Source: CAYNST01 sp964641175
Lineage (GTDB): Bacteria; Pseudomonadota; Gammaproteobacteria; Pseudomonadales; Cellvibrionaceae
Direction of reading: 5' to 3'
Length of the DNA stretch: 14,969 bases
Assembly (NCBI GenBank): GCA_964641175.1
Contig: CAZXLJ010000081.1
Span: 1 to 14,969 of the forward strand
Part shown: piece after piece, positions 5,729 through 12,910 of the stretch
Numbering within the stretch: position 1 is the first letter of the stretch
Layout of the letters: each line of letters begins with the position of its first letter
Translations under genes and position numbers: made by a program
Notes under the pieces: generated by a model
Told to the model about the DNA's origin: nothing
Databases searched by the model: none
Seen by the model: the letters and a program-made list of their open reading frames with translations, nothing else

Positions 5729-7021
5729 ATGACAATTAATTCATCGATTTCTCTCTTCCGCTGGAGCGGGATTGCGCTGGTGCTGTGCACCGCCGCGGCT
5801 TGCGGGGGCAGCCAGACCGGCTCTTCCAGCAGCTCAAGCAGCTCTTCTTCAAGCTCCAGCTCTTCAAGCAGTTCGTCTTCCAGCAGCTCTTCATCGAGCA
5901 GCAGTTCCAGCTCTTCAAGCAGCTCCAGCTCCAGCTCTTCGAGCGGCAATATCGATGACGATCTTTCTCTTGTCGTAGCCATCAACTCTGGCGCAACTGC
6001 CAGCGCAACTCTCGACGGTGTGACTTATCAGGCCGACAAATATGCCTCCGGCGGCAACGTCAGCAGCACCACGGATGCCATCGCCGGCGTCGCCGACGGG
6101 GCGCTGTTCCAGACCGAACGCTACGGTGCCTACAGCTATGCCGTCCCGGTTACCCCGGGCACCTACTCCATCGAACTGCACATGGCAGAAATCTACTGGG
6201 AAGCCGCAGGTCAGCGATCCTTCTCACTGGCCGTTGAAGGCCAGGTGGAACTTGCGGATCTGGACCTTTACAGCCAGGCCGGTCATGACGGTGCCTTCAA
6301 CCACATCGTTGAAAATGTTCGGGTGACGGATGGCTCGCTCGACATTACGCTGACCAGCGCTCTGGATGGCGGCACGCTGGCCGGCTTTGCAGTCTGGTCC
6401 GCGGACGGCGCTCTGGACACTTCAGTCCCCGAGCCGCAGCCGCAGCCGAATTGCAGTGGTTACGTCGGCATAACGTATGATGATGGCCCGGTCAATACCG
6501 GCGCCTTTGTCAGCGCCCTCAAGCAAGCCGGCCTGACTCCAGTAACCTTCTTCGTTAATGGCAGCGTCATCCGGGGCAATAATGCGGCAATCGCGGACAT
6601 GCTGAGCGTTGGCTATGTCGAGAGCCACTCCTATGATCACGTGGACATGGGAAGCTACAGCTATCAGCAGGTCACCGATCAATTGTCGAGAAACAACCAG
6701 GCGATTCAGGCCGCCGGTGCACCCAAACCTACGGTCTTCCGTCCGCCTTACGGCACGGTGACTGACAACGTCAGAAGAGCGGCCAGCGATCTGGGCCTGG
6801 TAACCGTGACCTGGGATGTTGACTCGCAGGACTGGAACGGCGCCTCCACCGCGGCAATCGTCAGTGCTGCAGCCCGCCTGCAAAACGGACAAGTAATCCT
6901 GATGCACGAAAACCAGAACAACTCTCTGGCGGCCATTGGCCAAATCGCCGAGGGTCTTCGCTCCAGAGGTCTGTGCCCGGGCCGTCTTGACCCCTCTACC
7001 GGCCGCGCAGTCGCTCCTTAA
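5729..7021 (+). CDS. Poly-Ser-linked malectin-like / CE4 polysaccharide deacetylase lipoprotein (acetylxylan esterase type)
   Basis: Predicted surface lipoprotein of 430 residues that likely removes O-acetyl groups from xylan or a related glycan. Residues 1-25 are a signal peptide ending in AAAC (lipid-modified C25; the -3 position is Ala, not the usual Leu). Residues 32-72 are 41 serines in a row. Residues about 81-224 look like a malectin-type carbohydrate-binding module (FQTERYG, LHMAEIYWEAAGQRSFSLAV). A Pro-Glu-Gln linker follows. Residues about 244-430 form a NodB/CE4 domain: TYDDGP 249-254 (base D251, metal D252), HSYDH 300-304 (metal H300, H304), RPPYG 338-342, DVDSQDW 363-369, ILMHEN ending with H393. 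C242 and C416 could pair. The stretches DVDSQDWNGAST and NGQVILMH closely resemble the acetylxylan esterase of Streptomyces lividans as I recall it. Motif 5 has HE instead of the usual HD. Only a weak ribosome site (AGG, 12 bases away) precedes the ATG. Substrate is inferred. Confidence 0.88.
   Translation: MTINSSISLFRWSGIALVLCTAAACGGSQTGSSSSSSSSSSSSSSSSSSSSSSSSSSSSSSSSSSSSSSSSSGNIDDDLSLVVAINSGATASATLDGVTYQADKYASGGNVSSTTDAIAGVADGALFQTERYGAYSYAVPVTPGTYSIELHMAEIYWEAAGQRSFSLAVEGQVELADLDLYSQAGHDGAFNHIVENVRVTDGSLDITLTSALDGGTLAGFAVWSADGALDTSVPEPQPQPNCSGYVGITYDDGPVNTGAFVSALKQAGLTPVTFFVNGSVIRGNNAAIADMLSVGYVESHSYDHVDMGSYSYQQVTDQLSRNNQAIQAAGAPKPTVFRPPYGTVTDNVRRAASDLGLVTVTWDVDSQDWNGASTAAIVSAAARLQNGQVILMHENQNNSLAAIGQIAEGLRSRGLCPGRLDPSTGRAVAP
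5822..5944 (+). repeat. Poly-serine tract written with all six Ser codons
   Basis: The 41 consecutive Ser codons use AGC 17 times, TCT 8, TCC 6, TCA 5, TCG 3 and AGT 2. The mixed order rules out a simple trinucleotide run and suggests selection at the protein level for a flexible linker. Low-complexity antisense and shifted frames here spell Glu/Leu-rich or Ala-rich peptides and are artefacts. Confidence 0.9.
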
Positions 7022-7034
7022 GCGCGATCATCGT

Positions 7035-7062
7035 GAGGGGGCCGTTGCTTTGCGGCCCCCTC
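7035..7062 (+). terminator. Intrinsic terminator of the CE4 gene
   Basis: GAGGGGGCCG (7035-7044) pairs perfectly with CGGCCCCCTC (7053-7062) around an eight-base loop, starting 13 bases after the CE4 stop codon. The T-run after it is poor (TCGTATTCC), so release may be partial, but stem strength and position make a terminator the best reading. Confidence 0.6.
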
Positions 7063-7208
7063 TCGTATTCCTGAACACTTTTCAGACCCCATGATCACCC
7101 CGGCGTTGCGTTAAATCCCCGCTCAGCTGTACTTAATATGAACGTCTAAATACGCCAGCCTGCTTGGTCGCCGCTTCGGTCCTCCGGATCGCGCCTCTTC
7201 CTCGACCG

Positions 7209-7237
7209 CTGTCACAGGTCCACAAAACTGCTATGAT
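7209..7237 (+). promoter_or_regulatory. Predicted promoter for metG
   Basis: CTGTCA (7209-7214, four of six to the -35 box) and TATGAT (7232-7237, five of six to the -10 box) are 17 bases apart. Transcription would start near 7244 and give a leader of about 50 bases. No T-box or SAM-riboswitch-like structure is evident in that leader. Confidence 0.5.
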
Positions 7238-7295
7238 ACGCCGCTTTTTAGCCGGCCCCTCGAGGCCTGTTCCTGCGAAAGGTGGTTTCCGCTTC

Positions 7296-9308
7296 ATGTC
7301 CAATACGCGAAAAATTCTCGTGACCAGCGCCTTGCCCTATGCCAATGGAGCAATCCACCTGGGGCATATGGTTGAGACGATCCAGACGGATATCTGGGTG
7401 CGTTTTCAAAAGCTGCGTGGGCGCGATTGCGTGTATGTCTGCGCCGACGACGCCCACGGCACGGCGATCATGCTTACTGCGGAGAGACTGGGCATTTCCC
7501 CGGAAGAACAGATTGCCGACATGAAAGCCAGCCACGAACAGGATTTTGCGGGTTTTCATATCGGCTTTGATAACTACCACACCACCCACAGCGAAGAAAA
7601 CCGGATCCTTTCGGAGGAAATCTACAAGCGCCTGAAAAACAACGGGCACATCGCCGAGCGCAATATTGTGCAGGCCTTCGACCCGGAAAAAGGCCTGTTC
7701 CTGGCGGATCGCTACATCAAAGGCAAATGCCCGCAGTGCAAGAGTCCCGACCAGTATGGGGATAACTGCGAAGCGTGTGGCGCGACCTACGCGCCGATGG
7801 ACCTGATCGACCCGGTATCGGCGATCTCCGGTTCGACGCCCGTGCCCAGGGAGTCCAAACATCTGTTTTTCCGGCTGCCCGACTTTGCAGACTTCCTGCG
7901 TACCTGGACGCGAGCCGGCCACCTGCAACCCGAGGTTGCCAACAAGCTGGCCGAATGGCTGGACGCAGGTTTGCAGGAGTGGGACATTTCCCGCGACGCC
8001 CCCTACTTCGGATTCGAAATTCCGGGAGAGCCCGGCAAGTATTTTTATGTATGGCTGGATGCTCCCATCGGCTATATGGCCAGTTGCCAGAATTACTGCG
8101 ACCGGGAAGGCAAAGATTTCGACAGTTACTGGGCGCCGGACGCGGATGCGGATATCTATCATTTCATCGGCAAGGACATCATCAATTTCCACGCGCTCTT
8201 CTGGCCGTCCATGCTCAAAAGCGCCAACTACAAGACGCCAACGCAGGTGAATGCCCACGGCTTTCTCACTGTCAACGGCAAGAAAATGTCGAAATCGCGC
8301 GGTACCTTCATCAATGCCCGCACCTACCTTGAGCATCTGAATCCCGAGTATCTGCGTTATTACTACGCAACCAAACTCGGGTCCGGCATCGAGGATCTCG
8401 ATCTGAGTTTCGAAGATTTCGTCAACCGGGTGAATTCTGATCTGGTGGGCAAGGTAGTCAACATTGCCAGTCGCTCAGCGCGGTTTATCCAGCAGAGCGG
8501 TGGCGTGCTGGCAAGCAGCGTGCATGATCCGGTACTCTGGAGCGCCTTCACTAATGCCAGCGAAGCCATTGCCCAGCTCTACCAGCAACGCGAATTCGCC
8601 CGCGCCATGCGCGACATCATGGCGCTGGCCGACCAGGCTAACGAATACATTGCTGCCCAGGCGCCCTGGGCCATGGCCAAACAGCCGGGCCGTGAGCCGG
8701 AAGTGCTCGCCGTCTGTACGCAGGCTATCAATCTGTTCGCACTGCTGATGACCTGGCTGAAACCCGTCCTGCCCAAAACGGCGGAAGCGGCTGAAGCATT
8801 TCTTGGTGTCCGCCTGGACTGGAGTGCCGCACCGGAATTTCTCGCCGATCACTCCATCAATGCCTTTGTACCTTTAATGACGAGAGTCGATATGAAAGAC
8901 GTTGAAGCCATGGTCGAAGCCAGCAAGGAAACAATGGCCGCAAAACAGCCCGAGGGCTGGCTGGCGAAAGAGCCGGTGCAGGCCGAAATCGAGTACCCGG
9001 ATTTTGCCAAAATCGATCTTCGAATCGCACGCATCGTGCAGGCCGAACGGGTCGAGGGCGCGGACAAGCTGCTGCGTCTGACCCTCGAGATCGGCGGTGA
9101 AACCCGCAATGTATTTGCCGGCATCAAATCCGCCTATGAGCCCGAAGCGCTTGTCGGACGGCTCACCGTCATGGTGGCAAATCTGAAACCGCGCAAGATG
9201 AAGTTCGGCATGTCAGAAGGAATGGTGCTTGCGGCCGGACCTGGCGGCAATGAAATCTTCATTCTCGAGCCGGATGCCGGGGCGCAACCCGGCATGCGGG
9301 TTATGTAA
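7296..9308 (+). CDS. metG: Methionyl-tRNA synthetase
   Basis: Charges tRNA-Met and initiator tRNA with methionine using ATP. The 670-residue product is close to E. coli MetRS (677). Class I signatures are HLGH at 21-24 and KMSKS at 330-334. The connective domain has a single zinc knuckle with C145, C148, C158 and C161. The anticodon-binding helical domain follows, with YATKLGSGIEDLDLSFEDF at its entry, and the C-terminal 110 residues are the EMAPII/Arc1p-like tRNA-binding dimerisation domain (IDLRIARIVQAE, KLLRLTLEIGG, NVFAGI, KPRKMKFGMSEGM). The ATG at 7296 gives the family N-terminus MSNTRKILVTSALPYANG; AAAGGTGG lies ten bases upstream. The frame is open back to 7164 without support. It is followed by the rnf operon after 143 bases, the same order as in pseudomonads. 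Confidence 0.97.
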   Translation: MSNTRKILVTSALPYANGAIHLGHMVETIQTDIWVRFQKLRGRDCVYVCADDAHGTAIMLTAERLGISPEEQIADMKASHEQDFAGFHIGFDNYHTTHSEENRILSEEIYKRLKNNGHIAERNIVQAFDPEKGLFLADRYIKGKCPQCKSPDQYGDNCEACGATYAPMDLIDPVSAISGSTPVPRESKHLFFRLPDFADFLRTWTRAGHLQPEVANKLAEWLDAGLQEWDISRDAPYFGFEIPGEPGKYFYVWLDAPIGYMASCQNYCDREGKDFDSYWAPDADADIYHFIGKDIINFHALFWPSMLKSANYKTPTQVNAHGFLTVNGKKMSKSRGTFINARTYLEHLNPEYLRYYYATKLGSGIEDLDLSFEDFVNRVNSDLVGKVVNIASRSARFIQQSGGVLASSVHDPVLWSAFTNASEAIAQLYQQREFARAMRDIMALADQANEYIAAQAPWAMAKQPGREPEVLAVCTQAINLFALLMTWLKPVLPKTAEAAEAFLGVRLDWSAAPEFLADHSINAFVPLMTRVDMKDVEAMVEASKETMAAKQPEGWLAKEPVQAEIEYPDFAKIDLRIARIVQAERVEGADKLLRLTLEIGGETRNVFAGIKSAYEPEALVGRLTVMVANLKPRKMKFGMSEGMVLAAGPGGNEIFILEPDAGAQPGMRVM

Positions 9309-9316
9309 TAAAACGG

Positions 9317-9413
9317 CGTTCCTTAATCGGAACGGTCGATAGATATTATCTGCATTTTCCGGTTCCGCCGCTAAGCGAGTTGCGGTTAACTGGGTGCCGC
9401 CGGTTGGCACCCA
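9317..9413 (+). other. Two hairpins in the metG-rnfA gap
   Basis: CGTTCC (9317-9322) pairs with GGAACG (9329-9334) around six bases, and TGGGTGCC (9391-9398) pairs perfectly with GGCACCCA (9406-9413) around seven bases, followed by TTTGG. Either could be a weak metG terminator; the second lies only 38 bases before the rnfA start and would be in the operon leader. A possible -10 box TATTAT (9344-9349) lies between them, but no convincing -35 box accompanies it. Confidence 0.35.
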
Positions 9414-9451
9414 TTTGGTAAAAGCGTCGCGCATCCCAGAGCCAAGGGTCT

Positions 9452-10024
9452 ATGGACTTTTTCATAATCTTGATCAGCACTGTCCTGGTGAACAACTTTG
9501 TACTGGTACAGTTCCTGGGCCTGTGCCCGTTCATGGGCGTATCCAACAAACTCGAATCCGCCATCGGCATGAGTGCTGCGACGACTTTTGTGCTTACTCT
9601 GGCCAGTATCTGCAGCTTCATGGTGTTCAACTGGGTGCTGATTCCGCTCAACCTGGATTTTCTGCGCACCATCTCTTTTATTCTGGTAATCGCCGCCGTC
9701 GTCCAGTTCGCCAAGATGTTCATCGAGAAAACCAGTCCGCTGCTCTTCCGGGTCCTCGGGGTTTTTTTGCCCTTGATCACCACCAATTGCGCGGTACTCG
9801 GTGTGGCCCTGCAGAATACCAACAAGGCGCTCGGGTTCACCCACTCAGCCCTGTACGGATTTGGCGCGGGGCTGGGATTCAGCATGGTGCTCATTTTGTT
9901 TTCCGCCATGCGTGAACGTCTGGCCGTGGCCGATGTGCCCTTGCCTTTTCGGGGCGCGGCGGTCGGCATGATTACCGCGGGGTTGATGTCCCTGGCATTT
10001 ATGGGTTTTGCGGGTCTGGTGTAG
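9452..10024 (+). CDS. rnfA: Rnf/Rsx electron transport complex subunit A
   Basis: Inner-membrane subunit of the Rnf complex, which couples ferredoxin-NAD electron transfer to ion movement; in E. coli the orthologous Rsx complex keeps SoxR reduced. The 190-residue product is about six hydrophobic segments and matches E. coli RsxA (193) end to end: VNNFVLVQFLGLCPFMGVS (12-30), ILIPLNL, PLITTNCAVLG (107-117), MRERLAVADVPLPFRG. C25 and C113 are the conserved cysteines reported to share an intramembrane Fe-S cluster with RnfE. AAGGG (9444-9448) lies only three bases before the ATG, a short spacing. First gene of the operon; two bases separate it from rnfB. Confidence 0.97.
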   Translation: MDFFIILISTVLVNNFVLVQFLGLCPFMGVSNKLESAIGMSAATTFVLTLASICSFMVFNWVLIPLNLDFLRTISFILVIAAVVQFAKMFIEKTSPLLFRVLGVFLPLITTNCAVLGVALQNTNKALGFTHSALYGFGAGLGFSMVLILFSAMRERLAVADVPLPFRGAAVGMITAGLMSLAFMGFAGLV

Positions 10025-10026
10025 TT

Positions 10027-10644
10027 ATGTTGACTTTGCTTATCGAATACCCGGTGATGGGCGCCTTGCTGGCCTTGGGCGGCATGGCGGCATTGTTCGG
10101 GGCCGTCCTGGGGTTTGCGGCGGTAAGATTCCGGGTAGAAGGTGACCCGCTGGTGGAGCAGATCGACGAGATCCTGCCCCAGACCCAATGCGGCCAATGC
10201 GGCTATCCCGGTTGTCGACCTTACGCGCAGGCCATTGCCGCCGGCGACGCCATCAACAAATGTCCGCCAGGTGGCCAGGCTACCATCAACCAGCTGGCGG
10301 ACCTGATGGGGGTGGAAGCGCCGAGCCTGGATGTCGAAGAGGGTGCCCAGGCTGACGTCAAGCGGGTCGCCTACATCCGCGAAGACGAATGCATTGGTTG
10401 CACCAAGTGCCTGCAAGCCTGCCCGGTGGACGCCATCGTCGGCGCTGCCAGACAGATGCATACAGTCATCGTCTCCGAGTGCACAGGCTGCGATCTGTGC
10501 GTCGAACCATGCCCGGTGGATTGCATCGACATGCTGCCCGTCAAGACCGACCTTAAATACTGGGTCTGGGATATGCCGCGACCTGCCCAAGGGGCACACA
10601 TCATCGCCAGTGACCGCTCGCCGGATCGAGGCCGGGCCGCATGA
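10027..10644 (+). CDS. rnfB: Rnf complex iron-sulfur subunit B
   Basis: Ferredoxin-like electron-entry subunit of the Rnf complex, anchored in the inner membrane. The 205-residue product has one N-terminal membrane helix (about 5-33), a 4Fe-4S domain with CGQCGYPGC (C55, C58, C63) and C79, then two ferredoxin-type clusters: CIGCTKCLQACP (C122, C125, C128, C132) and CTGCDLCVEPCP (C152, C155, C158, C162), giving twelve ligand cysteines for three clusters. E. coli RsxB is about 192 residues. The ATG of rnfC overlaps its TGA (ATGA at 10641-10644), so the two are probably translationally coupled. Confidence 0.97.
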   Translation: MLTLLIEYPVMGALLALGGMAALFGAVLGFAAVRFRVEGDPLVEQIDEILPQTQCGQCGYPGCRPYAQAIAAGDAINKCPPGGQATINQLADLMGVEAPSLDVEEGAQADVKRVAYIREDECIGCTKCLQACPVDAIVGAARQMHTVIVSECTGCDLCVEPCPVDCIDMLPVKTDLKYWVWDMPRPAQGAHIIASDRSPDRGRAA

Positions 10645-12866
10645 GAAAGATCTGGGACATCCCGGGTGGCATTCACCCGCCGGAAAACAAACGGCAGTCG
10701 GTGCAGCGACCCATTATCGACCTGCCTGTGTTCAGTGAATACATTCTGCCGGTCAACCAGCATATCGGCACACCCGCACTGCCGGTGGTCGTTGAAGGTG
10801 ACCGCGTTCTCAAAGGACAAATCATTGCCGATGCGCAAGGCGTTTTCAGCGCAGCCGTGCATGCGCCCACCTCCGGCACAGTCAGCCGCATTGGCGACCA
10901 TGCCGTGGCCCATCCGTCTGGCTTGCCGCAATTGTGCATCACCATCAGCGCAGACGGTGAAGACCGGTGGACTGAACTGGCACCCTGTGAAGATCCGCAA
11001 ACGCTTGATCACACCGCTCTTGTTGACCGTATCCGCCGGGCCGGCCTGGCCGGCATGGGTGGCGCCGGCTTTCCCACGGCAGTCAAACTCAACCCACGGT
11101 CCACAGATAAAATCCGAACCCTGATTCTCAACGGAACCGAGTGCGAACCGTATATCACCGCTGACGACATGCTGATGCGCGAATGCGCCGCCGGTATAGT
11201 GGCGGGGGCGCTGCTGCTGGCCCGCATGGCGGGGGCGCCGGAAGAAATCCTCATCGGCGTTGAAGACAATAAACCGGAAGCTGTCGCAGCCCTCCAGAAG
11301 GCCGCAGCGGGAACGCGCGTTGAAGTCGTGGTATTTCCCACCAAATATCCATCCGGCGGCGAAAAGCAGCTTATCCAGATACTCACAGGCGTGGAACTGC
11401 CCAGTGGCAAACTGCCCGCGCATATCGGAGTGCTGGTGCAGAATGTCGGCACGGCCTATGCCGCGTGGCGTGCGGTCCGCTATGGAGAACCCTTGATCAC
11501 TCGGGTTACGACTGTCGTCGGGGAGGCTATTGCCAATCCAGGCAACGTGCGGGCCCGCATCGGCACACCGATCCGGAAAATCCTCGAACACTGCGGCCTG
11601 CAGGTCGAGCAGGCGGCGCGCCTGGTCATCGGCGGCCCGATGATGGGTATCGCGATCGAAGACCCGGAGATTCCCGTCGTCAAAACCACCAACTGCCTGC
11701 TGGTACCCAGCCATGCCGAAATGCCGGAAGCGCCGCCGGCGCAGCCTTGCATTCGCTGCGGCATGTGCGCTGAAGTCTGTCCGGCGCGACTGCTGCCGCA
11801 GCAGCTCTACTGGTATGCCCAGGCTCAGGATTCGGCGAAATTGCTGAGTCACAACCTTTTCGATTGCATTGAATGTGGCGCCTGTTCGTATACCTGCCCC
11901 AGCGCCCTTCCGCTGGTTCAGTACTACCGCGCTGCCAAAGGCGCGATTCGCCAGCAGGAGGCCGACAAGCAGAAGGCGGACCGGGCCCGTCAGCGCTTTG
12001 AACAACGTCAGGCCCGGATTGAGCGCGCCGAGCAGGAGAAAGAACTAAAGCGGCTCGCCCGGAAAAAGGCCGCCGAACAGGCCCGTGAAAAACTGGCGCA
12101 GGTCCCGGGTGATGGCGCGCCCGCCACAGCCACGGCGCCGGTGGTCCCGCAGCAGGCAACAGTCGATGAGCGCGGCAAGCTGGAGCGCACGCTTGCCAGT
12201 GCCACTCTGCGGGTCGAGCATGTTCAAAAGCAGCTGGCCGAAGCGACCGACACAGCACAGAAAGAAAAGCTTTCGGCGGCCCTCAAGCAGGCCGAATTGA
12301 ACCAGCACAATGCACAGCAGAAGCTGGACGCACTGGGAGCGGGTGCTCCGGACCGGCATCCGTTGTCAGACAAGATGGCGCTGTCTCCACGGCAGGCGCA
12401 GGAGCAGTCCATCGCGACGCTGGAAAAGCGGCTGGCCGTGGCCGAGGAAAAATATGTGCAAGCACGGGACGGCGCGGCCACCACTCAGGATGCTCTCGCC
12501 AAAGGGGTCGAAAAGCTCCGCACCAGACTGGCCGAGGCCCGTAGTGAGCTGGAGAGGTTGTCGGGCACCCCTGCTGCTGAAGTGCTCCCGGACGATACCG
12601 AAGCTAAAGCAGCCGCCAGTGAAGCAATCATTCGCGCGCAGCGCAATGCCGCTAAACGGGCCGCCGCCTCGCCTCTGGAAAAACAGCAAACCCTGGTGGA
12701 ATCTTTGACCACCCGGCTGGAAAAGGCCCGCACGAAGCTGGCCGAGGCCGAACAGTCCGGCGGTGAAAAACGCGATGCCTATGCGCTTAGCGTAGCCACG
12801 CTCGAAGATAAACTGCGGGAAGCGCGCGAGGGGCTGGAGCGACTTGCCAGCGAGCCGCAATCATGA
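10641..12866 (+). CDS. rnfC: Rnf complex NADH/FMN and iron-sulfur subunit C with long C-terminal extension
   Basis: Peripheral Rnf subunit thought to exchange electrons with NAD(H) through FMN and two 4Fe-4S clusters. The 741-residue product starts MRKIWDIPGGIHPPENK, as in RsxC (740). The complex-I 51-kDa-like core has GLAGMGGAGFPTAVK (G138 to P145 in the nucleotide-binding glycine loop) and NGTECEPYI. Two ferredoxin motifs follow: CIRCGMCAEVCP (C370, C373, C376, C380) and CIECGACSYTCP (C409, C412, C415, C419). From about 440 to 741 the chain is rich in Ala, Glu, Lys, Arg and Gln. It opens with a continuous charged helix (about 445-500) and then has three related blocks of about 55 residues (511-565, 587-640, 679-735), each seeming to be a helix-turn-helix ending in a variant of LERL. 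Function of this tail is unknown to me. Confidence 0.96.
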   Translation: MRKIWDIPGGIHPPENKRQSVQRPIIDLPVFSEYILPVNQHIGTPALPVVVEGDRVLKGQIIADAQGVFSAAVHAPTSGTVSRIGDHAVAHPSGLPQLCITISADGEDRWTELAPCEDPQTLDHTALVDRIRRAGLAGMGGAGFPTAVKLNPRSTDKIRTLILNGTECEPYITADDMLMRECAAGIVAGALLLARMAGAPEEILIGVEDNKPEAVAALQKAAAGTRVEVVVFPTKYPSGGEKQLIQILTGVELPSGKLPAHIGVLVQNVGTAYAAWRAVRYGEPLITRVTTVVGEAIANPGNVRARIGTPIRKILEHCGLQVEQAARLVIGGPMMGIAIEDPEIPVVKTTNCLLVPSHAEMPEAPPAQPCIRCGMCAEVCPARLLPQQLYWYAQAQDSAKLLSHNLFDCIECGACSYTCPSALPLVQYYRAAKGAIRQQEADKQKADRARQRFEQRQARIERAEQEKELKRLARKKAAEQAREKLAQVPGDGAPATATAPVVPQQATVDERGKLERTLASATLRVEHVQKQLAEATDTAQKEKLSAALKQAELNQHNAQQKLDALGAGAPDRHPLSDKMALSPRQAQEQSIATLEKRLAVAEEKYVQARDGAATTQDALAKGVEKLRTRLAEARSELERLSGTPAAEVLPDDTEAKAAASEAIIRAQRNAAKRAAASPLEKQQTLVESLTTRLEKARTKLAEAEQSGGEKRDAYALSVATLEDKLREAREGLERLASEPQS

Positions 12867-12910
12867 CCGGCGCTAACCGCCCCGCCCCTACTGGTAACCT
12901 CACCTCATGA
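12863..12910 (+). CDS. Possible 15-codon coupling ORF between rnfC and rnfD
   Basis: The frame ATG (12863) to TGA (12908-12910) spells MTGANRPAPTGNLTS. Its ATG overlaps the rnfC stop as ATGA (12863-12866) and its own stop overlaps the rnfD start as ATGA (12907-12910). This mirrors the rnfB-rnfC and rnfG-rnfE junctions. It fills the one real gap in the operon (40 bases), in front of an rnfD start that has no good ribosome site. It may carry ribosomes across rather than make a useful peptide. Chance is a real alternative for so short a frame. Confidence 0.35.
   Translation: MTGANRPAPTGNLTS

Noticed and set aside
5707..5985. Minus-strand frame coding a Glu/Leu-rich peptide
   Set aside because: Complement of the poly-Ser tract; low-complexity artefact with no start context.
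7248..8336. Minus-strand frame of 362 codons opposite metG
   Set aside because: Antisense to the metG catalytic domain; no family match.
9346..10599. Minus-strand frame of 417 codons opposite rnfA and rnfB
   Set aside because: Shadow of two well-identified genes in GC-rich DNA; no recognisable protein.
10371..12005. Minus-strand frame of 544 codons opposite rnfB and rnfC
   Set aside because: Antisense to the Fe-S motifs of rnfB and rnfC; composition typical of a shadow frame.
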